From the NCBI GenBank assembly GCA_030741455.1, contig JASLVI010000107.1:1-5334 (forward strand): a DNA stretch of 5,334 bases, given 5' to 3'. The position numbers and the translations under genes are program-made. The DNA comes from Candidatus Poseidoniaceae archaeon (GTDB taxonomy: Archaea; Thermoplasmatota; Poseidoniia; Poseidoniales; Poseidoniaceae). The notes under the pieces are model-generated. The model searched no databases. It was given only the letters and a program-made list of their open reading frames with translations, and had not been told where the DNA came from. Below are positions 1 to 5,205 of this stretch, piece by piece. Position 1 is the stretch's first letter, and the number at the start of each line of letters is the position of its first letter.

Positions 1-135
1 GCTAAACTCGCAGAACTCATGCCATTGAGTGCAATTGAGATCAAAGCTGTCATGGCGAGTCGCCGGGCTTCCATCGATGATGGAGACATCAGCGCTGTTA
101 TCGAACTTGTTCGACAACACGTTGGCATTGAATGA
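1..135 (+). CDS. rpoF: RNA polymerase subunit F (Rpo4/Rpb4 family), 3' end only
   Basis: Frame 1 is open from the window edge to a TGA at 133-135 and gives 44 C-terminal residues. The pattern of a Met-Pro-Leu-Ser stretch, then an acidic helix with 'EIKAVMASRR', then 'DDGDISAVIELV', matches the C-terminal HRDC-like helical domain of archaeal Rpo4/Rpb4. In the family this subunit pairs with Rpo7/Rpb7 to form the stalk of RNA polymerase, which binds emerging RNA and helps initiation and elongation. The gene order supports the call: in Euryarchaeota rpoF is commonly followed by a DUF655 gene and ksgA, exactly as here. The downstream gene begins 24 bases after the stop, so they are probably co-transcribed. 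The 5' part lies outside the window, so start and full length cannot be judged. A generic HRDC-domain protein is the alternative but fits the context less well. Confidence 0.82.
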   Translation, partial: AKLAELMPLSAIEIKAVMASRRASIDDGDISAVIELVRQHVGIE

Positions 136-146
136 ACCACATAACC

Positions 147-154
147 GGAAGTGA
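147..154 (+). promoter_or_regulatory. Shine-Dalgarno site that fixes the DUF655 start
   Basis: GGAAGTGA lies here, one mismatch from the GGAGGTGA complementary to the usual archaeal 16S 3' end. It ends 5 bases before the ATG at 160. The upstream in-frame GTG at 151 lies inside this site, so it cannot be the start served by it. ATG 160 is therefore preferred. Confidence 0.65.
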
Positions 155-159
155 TTGCC

Positions 160-909
160 ATGAGCCGCCCAGGCCGTGATTATACCCCTCGTAAATTCAA
201 CAAGTCGAAGCCAAGCGTCGACACGTCCATGCCACCCCCTGCAGCTGGACGCAAGGAGGTTCCTAAGCCTCAAAAGAAACCTGAGCAGCAGCCCCGTCGT
301 CAACAACGACAACCTCAACGTCGAAACAACCGAGGGAATCAACGCCCACAACAACGCCGGCGTGAGGGTCAACCGCTCTACGATGCAAAATGGGTTCGCG
401 TTGTCGAACATGATCTTGCAGAAGGTGTCGTGACAGGATTTACCGAAGATACGGTGATTCCGTGCCGGATCGCTATCGAATCCACCGAGGCGCTTCTACC
501 AAGCATGCGTATCTATGTTGGTGGCGATGGCGAAGGTTCACCTGAAGGTTCCATCTTGGGCGGCGCTCGAATGGATAAGATGTCAAATTCTGCAAAATTG
601 GATTTTCCCCTTATTCTCCAATTGTTCGTTGAAGAACATGGCAAACACTTTGTTGATGCATTCTTCAACAAGGCAGGCAACTTATCCCTCAAGCAACATG
701 CCTTTGAATTGCTTGCAGGCATTGGTAACAAGAAGGCCTTGCAAATGGCTGAATTGAGAGGGTCTTCTGGTTTTGCATCGATGGAAGAATTGAATGATAA
801 GTGTGGTATCGATTCTGCCGAACTCCTTGCTCGAAGATTTTTCTCAGAAGTTGAAGATCGAACTCTCCAACCTCGCCTCATCGACCACCTGTTCCCGGTG
901 AATGCATGA
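160..909 (+). CDS. DUF655 family putative RNA-binding protein with basic N-terminal tail
   Basis: This gene encodes 249 residues from ATG 160. Residues from about 70 to the end fit the archaeal DUF655 family: an OB/S1-like beta region (about 75-135, with 'RIYVGG'), a helix with 'FVEEHGKHFVDAFFNKAG', and a helix-hairpin-helix-like segment around 'HAFELLAGIGNKKAL' (family pattern: H-x-LELLPGIGKK). The function of DUF655 is not established; HhH plus OB-like folds and its fixed place between rpoF and ksgA suggest nucleic-acid binding linked to transcription or ribosome biogenesis. The first 70 or so residues are an added low-complexity tail rich in Arg, Gln, Pro and Asn, probably disordered and RNA-binding, which most family members I know of lack. 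The stop overlaps the ksgA start by four bases (ATGA at 906-909), so translation is coupled. The family call is firm; any role is inference. Confidence 0.85.
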   Translation: MSRPGRDYTPRKFNKSKPSVDTSMPPPAAGRKEVPKPQKKPEQQPRRQQRQPQRRNNRGNQRPQQRRREGQPLYDAKWVRVVEHDLAEGVVTGFTEDTVIPCRIAIESTEALLPSMRIYVGGDGEGSPEGSILGGARMDKMSNSAKLDFPLILQLFVEEHGKHFVDAFFNKAGNLSLKQHAFELLAGIGNKKALQMAELRGSSGFASMEELNDKCGIDSAELLARRFFSEVEDRTLQPRLIDHLFPVNA

Positions 910-1772
910 TTTCTTCCCGCGAACTGGTCGACCGTCTCCGGGCCTATCAACCCCCTAATACAGAATTAGGCCAGCATTTCCTCATCGATGATGAGATGCT
1001 TCAACGTATGGTGAAGATTCCACAAGTCACTGAGGATGACCACGTTCTCGAAATCGGACCCGGTCCTGGTACGCTTACACAACACCTACTTGCAAGCGGC
1101 GCACAAGTCACTGCAATCGAAATTGATGATGCGCCCGTTCTTCATCTCGATGAAGTCTTTCGAGAAGAGCAAAATACACGACGATTCATTCTCCATCATG
1201 ATGATGCGTTGACGGCATCTTGGCCAAACGACATTACCAAAGTTGTCGCCAATATTCCATACCAGATCTCATCACCATTAATCGAGAAACTAACTCGCCA
1301 TCTGAAGGAACAAACCGATTCTTTGACACACGTTGTTCTTATGGTTCAGCTTGAATTTGGCCAACGACTCTCAATGAATCATCCAGCAGATGTAGGTTCG
1401 CTTGGGATGACTGTGGCCTTAGATTGGGATGTTGAAGCCCATCATATTGTCGCGCCTCATCATTTTAGTCCACAACCAGCTGTTCAGTCACAAGTCATCG
1501 AACTGCGTCCGCACAATCGGGTGTTTCCCGTCGATAAACGACTCTTGCGACAGATGATTCATCTTACGTTTGATCAGCGGAGAAAGAAAATACGATCGAC
1601 GTTGAAGCGAGTCCCTCGAAGGCTTTCTCGGATCAAAGGTTGGCATACACAACGATGGAAAAAGGCCATCGAATCCATTCAGGATTTGGAGATTCTAGAC
1701 GCACGTCCTGAAGAATTGACAATGGATGATTGGATTGAACTTGCAAGGAAGGTTGAAAAAGGCTCGATATGA
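906..1772 (+). CDS. ksgA: 16S rRNA (adenine-N6,N6)-dimethyltransferase KsgA/Dim1
   Basis: This is a 288-residue class I SAM-dependent methyltransferase of the KsgA/Dim1 family, which dimethylates two adjacent adenines in the 3'-terminal helix 45 of 16S rRNA late in small-subunit assembly. Visible motifs: the N-terminal 'LGQHFLID' signature (residues 21-28; the usual form is LGQNFL), SAM-binding motif I EIGPGPG at 49-55, an acidic 'IEIDD' at the end of the second strand, and the catalytic NxPY motif as NIPY at 116-119 followed by QISSP. The C-terminal third is basic ('FDQRRKKIRSTLKR'), as expected for the rRNA-binding helical domain. Length is normal for the family. The ATG at 906 overlaps the previous stop (ATGA) and has GGTGA at 897-901, four bases upstream. 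The context with rpoF and DUF655 is the usual archaeal arrangement. No damage or missing residue is seen. Confidence 0.96.
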   Translation: MISSRELVDRLRAYQPPNTELGQHFLIDDEMLQRMVKIPQVTEDDHVLEIGPGPGTLTQHLLASGAQVTAIEIDDAPVLHLDEVFREEQNTRRFILHHDDALTASWPNDITKVVANIPYQISSPLIEKLTRHLKEQTDSLTHVVLMVQLEFGQRLSMNHPADVGSLGMTVALDWDVEAHHIVAPHHFSPQPAVQSQVIELRPHNRVFPVDKRLLRQMIHLTFDQRRKKIRSTLKRVPRRLSRIKGWHTQRWKKAIESIQDLEILDARPEELTMDDWIELARKVEKGSI

Positions 1773-1789
1773 TAATCAATACTAAACAA

Positions 1790-1844
1790 AGGCAGGGGAG
1801 GGTTTTCTTAGGAAGGTCCCCTCGCCTGACATTGTCGGAGGGGA
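1790..1844 (+). promoter_or_regulatory. Leader with two mutually exclusive hairpins over an SD site
   Basis: The 76-base gap 1773-1848 is the longest non-coding stretch in the window. TCCCCT at 1817-1822 can pair in two ways. With the upstream arm (AGGC 1790-1793 plus AGGGGA 1794-1799 against 1817-1822 and GCCT 1824-1827) it makes a ten-pair stem with one bulged C. With the downstream arm, TCCCCTC 1817-1823 pairs perfectly with GAGGGGA 1838-1844, which covers most of the SD GGAGG (1837-1841) of the next gene. The two cannot form together, the layout of a translational on/off switch. No conserved riboswitch class is recognised and no clear archaeal TATA box is visible, so a promoter here is possible but unproven. 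The T-rich 1803-1809 could instead be a weak archaeal terminator after ksgA. Confidence 0.4.
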
Positions 1845-1848
1845 TGAT

Positions 1849-2940
1849 ATGGCAAAGAAAGACACCTACCTTGCACTACTGCGTCGAGGAATCGACGACT
1901 CAACCGCTCAACTGCTCGCTGACGCAGGTCTCAAAATTGGTGATCTAAAGAAAATTGATGCGGATAAGCTTGTTGAAAATTATGGACTCAAGCAAGACAT
2001 CGCTGAAGGTGTCATCAGCATCATCACCGCTGGCCCACAAAGTCACGGAAAGGAACGTTTCCTCACCAAGGTTCTCGCTCCTGATCGTAAGCAAGAAAGC
2101 CGTATCGAAGAAATGCGGTTCAAGCGTAAGCAAAAGGATGTACTGAGCGAACTTGCTGAACAAAAGGAACGTATCAAACTCGCGAAGGTCACTGCATTCA
2201 AGGACAAGAAGCTCATCATGAATCGCCTCGGTAAAACCGTTGAGTTAATTGTAAAATTGGAGAACAGCCTTGATGACGAAGGAAAGGATGACCAGAAGGT
2301 CAAGATTCGAGATCAACTCGAAACTCGCGGTCTTGAAGCTGCCCGTGATCACGAAATGCTTGAGTTGGAAGGAACCCCTCAGGACATCGTTGATTTCCGC
2401 CGCAAACACGTTCCAGCGCTTATCTTCCATGCTTGCCCAGAATGCGGTGATGAGATGGATCCTCGACAATCTCGAGATATGGACCGAAGCGAAGATTATG
2501 CCCTCATTTGTTGGGAGTGCGAAACCAGTTTTACACCCTCGCTGAGCGACATGGTCAACACTCGACTTGAGAACGGTTCTCGAATCACCATCGATGTCGA
2601 TAAGCCTCCACGCAACCCCGTTCCACCGAAACCCGCAAACATGGGCTTTGCAGACGTCAATGAACAACTCAGAAAGGATCTCGAAGCAACCGGTGCCACA
2701 GCGGATCTCATCAGTGCTGAGATTGAGTCCAGCGGCCTTACTGGTGGCCTCATGGACATCAATGATTGGATTGACCAGACCCTTGCAGTCAAAGGCTACA
2801 TCCAAGCACAGGAAGATCGTGAAGACTTCATCCTCCGTACTGGCGCTGGTGCAACTAAGTTCAACAAGTGGATGAAGAAGGCAGGATTGTTCTTCAACAA
2901 GCAAACGGGTCGTTGGACTCGAAACAAGCCAGGCCGTTGA
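1849..2940 (+). CDS. Uncharacterised protein: HhH-like N-terminus, charged helix, zinc ribbon
   Basis: I do not recognise this 363-residue protein as a named family. Residues about 5-60 look like a helix-hairpin-helix / SAM-like domain: 'RGIDDSTAQLLADAGLKIGD' followed by an 'IDADKLVENYGL' helix, the pattern of HhH modules in RNA polymerase alpha C-termini and RadA. Residues about 80-145 are a highly charged Lys/Glu helical segment, probably coiled coil. A four-cysteine zinc ribbon follows, C196-x2-C199-x21-C221-x2-C224, with sequences CPEC and CWEC. The C-terminus ends in a basic, aromatic stretch ('FNKWMKKAGLFFNKQTGRW'). HhH plus zinc ribbon plus basic tail suggests DNA or RNA binding, but that is inference. 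The ATG is supported by GGAGG at 1837-1841, seven bases upstream, inside a possible regulatory hairpin. The ferredoxin follows immediately. No membrane segment or enzyme motif is seen. Confidence 0.88.
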   Translation: MAKKDTYLALLRRGIDDSTAQLLADAGLKIGDLKKIDADKLVENYGLKQDIAEGVISIITAGPQSHGKERFLTKVLAPDRKQESRIEEMRFKRKQKDVLSELAEQKERIKLAKVTAFKDKKLIMNRLGKTVELIVKLENSLDDEGKDDQKVKIRDQLETRGLEAARDHEMLELEGTPQDIVDFRRKHVPALIFHACPECGDEMDPRQSRDMDRSEDYALICWECETSFTPSLSDMVNTRLENGSRITIDVDKPPRNPVPPKPANMGFADVNEQLRKDLEATGATADLISAEIESSGLTGGLMDINDWIDQTLAVKGYIQAQEDREDFILRTGAGATKFNKWMKKAGLFFNKQTGRWTRNKPGR

Positions 2941-2945
2941 GGTGA
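2941..2945 (+). promoter_or_regulatory. SD site GGTGA pointing to an AUC start for the ferredoxin
   Basis: GGTGA directly follows the TGA stop of the previous gene and sits four bases before ATC at 2950. The same GGTGA with the same four-base spacing precedes ATG at 906 and at 3256. No ATG lies nearby in this frame, and the in-frame GTG at 2965 has no SD at a workable distance. This site therefore argues for initiation at 2950. Confidence 0.55.
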
Positions 2946-2949
2946 AACC

Positions 2950-3246
2950 ATCGCTCAACCTGCCGTGGTTCGATTCTTCCGTGGCCTCCAACTCCTTGGA
3001 CAAGCGATTGTTGAGCAAGACGTACCTCTTGCCGAACTTGCACAAACCGCTGGCGTAGTCATTCCTACAAACTGCACATCAGGCACGTGTGGAACTTGTA
3101 TGATTACCCTCCTAAAGGGCGATGTTCCACTTCCTGAAGAACTTCCACCAGGCCTTGATGAAGACATGGTTGAGGAACAAGCACGACTCGGTTGTATCGG
3201 TTGTCCATCCGGTGATGTTGACATCGATGTTCGACCTCCACTTTGA
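2950..3246 (+). CDS. 2Fe-2S ferredoxin (plant/adrenodoxin-type fold)
   Basis: This small electron-transfer protein is 98 residues long if started at ATC 2950, or 93 if started at GTG 2965. The first strand carries 'VVRFFRG', and the cluster-binding loop is C42-x4-C47-x2-C50 within 'NCTSGTCGTC' (numbering from 2950), followed by the fourth ligand C82 in 'LGCIGC'. This CxxxxCxxC plus distal Cys spacing defines the plant-type 2Fe-2S ferredoxin domain. An extra Cys at 85, three residues after the fourth ligand, is unusual. The family carries single electrons between reductases and oxidoreductases in the cytoplasm; the partner here is unknown. I prefer 2950 because GGTGA at 2941-2945 is spaced exactly as at neighbouring genes; the ATC may be a real rare start or an ATG altered by error or mutation. 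The family is firm, the start is not. Confidence 0.88.
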   Translation: MAQPAVVRFFRGLQLLGQAIVEQDVPLAELAQTAGVVIPTNCTSGTCGTCMITLLKGDVPLPEELPPGLDEDMVEEQARLGCIGCPSGDVDIDVRPPL

Positions 3247-3251
3247 GGTGA
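3247..3251 (+). promoter_or_regulatory. SD site for the 51-residue membrane protein
   Basis: GGTGA lies immediately after the ferredoxin stop TGA (3244-3246) and four bases before ATG 3256. It repeats the exact stop-SD-start layout at 2938-2950 and is the main non-compositional evidence that the very short downstream reading frame is a gene. Confidence 0.6.
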
Positions 3252-3255
3252 ATGG

Positions 3256-3411
3256 ATGTTTGAAGAGTGGGGGGGAATCGAGTGGGTCCTTCTTGTCATC
3301 AATGCAATTGCATTGTACATTGCTGGACGATTTCTCGTACGAAAACTCAAGAAGAAATTCGAAGAAGTTGAGAAACGCCAGGCCCTTCATCGACGCATGG
3401 ATGACCTTTGA
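3256..3411 (+). CDS. Small single-pass membrane protein, 51 residues
   Basis: ATG 3256 to TGA 3409-3411 gives 51 residues. Residues 8-23 are hydrophobic ('IEWVLLVINAIALYIAG') and form one membrane segment. Residues 25-47 are strongly basic and amphipathic ('RFLVRKLKKKFEEVEKRQ'), so by the positive-inside rule the C-terminal helix should face the cytoplasm and the acidic N-terminus ('MFEEW') outside. I recognise no family. A good SD (GGTGA, four bases upstream), the tight fit between the ferredoxin and xseA, and the switch from hydrophobic to charged sequence all support a real gene. It contains a run of seven G at 3269-3275 that could cause sequencing indels, but the downstream frame stays coherent. 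Function is unknown; a membrane anchor or adaptor is one possibility. Confidence 0.7.
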   Translation: MFEEWGGIEWVLLVINAIALYIAGRFLVRKLKKKFEEVEKRQALHRRMDDL

Positions 3412-3446
3412 GTTGAGTTCAAGAACCTTGGACATCAAGAGCAAAC

Positions 3447-4694
3447 ATGGACGAAATTGAACCAACCCCTGTTGGCAAGTTTGTCCAGTCGTTACGCGCT
3501 CGTTTACGCTCGGATGATCGAAATCAACACTGCCTTCTGAAGGGTGAAATCAGTCAATGGAAACCCTATGCATCTGGGCATACATACTTCAGTTTACGAG
3601 ATGATGGAGGACAGATTAGTGCCGTGATTTGGAAGGGCCGATGCCGGATTCCTGACGGTATTAAAGACGGTCAAGAAGTGCTTGTCATCGGAAGTGTCGA
3701 CCTCTATCCAGCACGTGGTCAGTTGCAAATTGTTGTTGAACGCATCGAGCTCATTCAGAAGATTGGTGCAATGGAACAACAAAAGCAGAAACTATTGCTT
3801 CAACTTCGGCAAGAAGGTGTTCTCGATAGGCCGAGAAAATCACTTCCTTCCTTTCCAAAACATCTTGTCATTGTAACAGGGAAAGATTCTGCTGCACTCG
3901 CAGATATGCTTCAATTGTCCCAATCAAGGTGGCCGGGAATACGGACGACCGTAGTTGGCGTTACCGTTCAAGGCGAGAAAGCGGTTGAAGAAATCGTACG
4001 CGGGCTTGCAGTTGCACGAGATCTCAATCGAGAAAGTATTGCATCTTCGCTCGCAATCCCTCCATGTGACATTGTCATTGTAGGACGAGGAGGGGGTTCC
4101 CCCGAAGACCTGTGGGCGTTCAATCTTGAAGCAGTTGCACGTTCCATCGCTGCTATGCCGATGCCGGTCATATCTGCAGTCGGTCACGAATCCGACATTT
4201 TAGTCAGTGATCTGGTTGCTGATGTTCGCGCCTCAACGCCAAGTCATGCAGTCGAGTGTTGTGTACCATTGGTGGACGGCCATCTTGCCTATCTTCTTGA
4301 TTGTGAAGATCGAATGTTGCAAGGAACACTACGGCAGTTCAACGATGCACGTCAGCAACTTCAGCAACTCACACTACGGCTCCAACTTGCACCAAGCAAG
4401 GGTGTTTCAGAAGCCGTACGCCATCTCGAGCGGCTTGGTAGCGATCTTCATCAACGCACAACCGCAGCACTCCAACTTCACAAACAGCGACTTGCAGTTC
4501 TCGGAAATGCCTTGCAAATATCGCATCCAAAACGAGTTCTTGAACGAGGTTACATGATGGGTGTTGATGACAAAGGCAAGGTCATCTCCAGCGTTTCTGA
4601 ACTTAGCAAAGGACAGACTGTATCACTCCAGTTTGCGGATGGTGAAGCTGACGCAAACATTGACAACATACGACAACACGAGGAAGAAACATGA
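3447..4694 (+). CDS. xseA: Exodeoxyribonuclease VII large subunit
   Basis: This 415-residue protein is the catalytic subunit of exonuclease VII, which degrades single-stranded DNA from both ends into short oligonucleotides in repair and recombination. An N-terminal OB fold (about 8-105) includes 'LKGEISQWK', 'GHTYFSLRDD' and 'VDLYPARGQLQIVVE'. The nuclease domain carries 'LPSFPKHLVIVTG', GRGGGSPEDLWAFN at 213-226 and AVGHESD at 244-250; a glutamine-rich helical region (about 255-355) follows, then the C-terminal signature HPKRVLERGY at 360-369. Residues matching the catalytic set I recall for E. coli XseA (D155, R205, H238, D241) are present as D153, R214, H247 and D250. About 11 residues are inserted at 196-206, and the helical stalk is shorter than in E. 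coli (456 residues). ATG 3447 is the only start after the in-frame TGA at 3414; no good SD is visible. It overlaps xseB by ATGA. Confidence 0.96.
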   Translation: MDEIEPTPVGKFVQSLRARLRSDDRNQHCLLKGEISQWKPYASGHTYFSLRDDGGQISAVIWKGRCRIPDGIKDGQEVLVIGSVDLYPARGQLQIVVERIELIQKIGAMEQQKQKLLLQLRQEGVLDRPRKSLPSFPKHLVIVTGKDSAALADMLQLSQSRWPGIRTTVVGVTVQGEKAVEEIVRGLAVARDLNRESIASSLAIPPCDIVIVGRGGGSPEDLWAFNLEAVARSIAAMPMPVISAVGHESDILVSDLVADVRASTPSHAVECCVPLVDGHLAYLLDCEDRMLQGTLRQFNDARQQLQQLTLRLQLAPSKGVSEAVRHLERLGSDLHQRTTAALQLHKQRLAVLGNALQISHPKRVLERGYMMGVDDKGKVISSVSELSKGQTVSLQFADGEADANIDNIRQHEEET

Positions 4695-4912
4695 CCGAAG
4701 AAACCTATTCAGATGCACTACGACGACTGGAAGCCATCGTTGCTGAATTAGAACGTGGAGGTATGGATTTGGAAACAACACTCCAACGTTTTGAAGAAGG
4801 TTCAAAATTGCTAGAGCGATGTCAGAATGAATTGAAAGAGGCTGAAGGACGGCTCGAGAATCTTCGACTACCCGATGCTGAAGCAATGATTGATGAGGCG
4901 AAAGAGGAATGA
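4691..4912 (+). CDS. xseB: Exodeoxyribonuclease VII small subunit
   Basis: This 73-residue protein is the small, non-catalytic helical subunit of exonuclease VII, which binds the coiled-coil stalk of XseA in multiple copies and is needed for a stable active complex. The sequence follows the family pattern closely: 'YSDALRRLEAIVAELERG', then 'MDLETTLQRFEEGSKLLERC', then 'NELKEAEGRLENL', i.e. two amphipathic helices in a hairpin. Length is close to the usual 70-80 residues. The start overlaps the xseA stop (ATGA 4691-4694) and has AGGA at 4681-4684 as SD, so the two subunits are translationally coupled. Its own stop overlaps the next gene in the same way (4909-4912). The adjacency of both subunits makes this call secure. 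Confidence 0.95.
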   Translation: MTEETYSDALRRLEAIVAELERGGMDLETTLQRFEEGSKLLERCQNELKEAEGRLENLRLPDAEAMIDEAKEE

Positions 4913-5205
4913 ATCGTTTACAGAAGAAAATCCAACGTCGCTTGGTCAAGGCGATGGGTGGTTGGCAAGATCCGCACATGGATAAACCCCTCACAGAATC
5001 ATCGTACGTTCAAGCGGTCAACATTTCTGAAGAAGGTGATGTTCACATTCGCTATCAGCCATCACGACCGCATTGCCCATGTTGTCTCATTGATGCACGC
5101 GCATTACGTCGTCATCTTGCTGAGGTCAAAGGTGTCAATTCACTTCAATTCGAGATTGTTGATGTTCCAGCATCTGAACGTTGGTCCAGGCTTGTCAATG
5201 ATTGA
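4909..5205 (+). CDS. MIP18/DUF59-like putative Fe-S cluster assembly protein
   Basis: This is a 98-residue soluble protein. After a basic N-terminal helix, the order of elements fits the MIP18 (DUF59, PaaD/SufT-like) fold: a 'WQDPHMDK' segment at 19-26 (family: DPE), strands 'YVQAVNIS' and 'GDVHIRYQ', then a Cys-Pro turn at the start of a helix (HCPCC at 55-59, family: GCP), the helix 'LIDARALRRHLAEVKGV', and a last strand 'LQFEIVDVP' before a Trp. Family members assist Fe-S cluster maturation or delivery, or act as scaffolds, in the cytoplasm. Three cysteines (56, 58, 59) cluster where the family has one reactive Cys. C56 and C59 also make a CxxC, so a NifU C-terminal-like domain is the alternative. 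The ATGA overlap couples it to xseB. The fold call is moderate. Confidence 0.65.
   Translation: MNRLQKKIQRRLVKAMGGWQDPHMDKPLTESSYVQAVNISEEGDVHIRYQPSRPHCPCCLIDARALRRHLAEVKGVNSLQFEIVDVPASERWSRLVND

Noticed and set aside
513..950. A 145-codon open frame on the - strand across DUF655 and the ksgA start
   Set aside because: It lies opposite two well-supported conserved genes and shows no domain or coherent hydrophobic pattern.
2245..3045. A 266-codon open frame on the - strand opposite the HhH-zinc ribbon gene and ferredoxin start
   Set aside because: It has no recognisable domain, and the + strand carries a zinc ribbon, good SD sites and a ferredoxin motif over the same bases. It is most likely an antisense shadow.
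3269..3275. Run of seven G as a possible programmed frameshift site
   Set aside because: The frame from ATG 3256 stays coherent (membrane helix then basic helix) through the run, and shifting frame does not extend into a better protein.
3122..3460. A 112-codon + strand frame crossing the ferredoxin end, the membrane microprotein and the xseA start
   Set aside because: It is out of frame with all three, cuts across their stops and starts, and has no recognisable feature.
4326..4380. Ten-base direct repeat ACACTACGGC at 4326-4335 and 4371-4380 and tandem CAGCAACT units in xseA
   Set aside because: The spacing is 15 codons within a Gln/Leu-rich helical region, so it is explained by repetitive helix coding and not a mobile or regulatory repeat.
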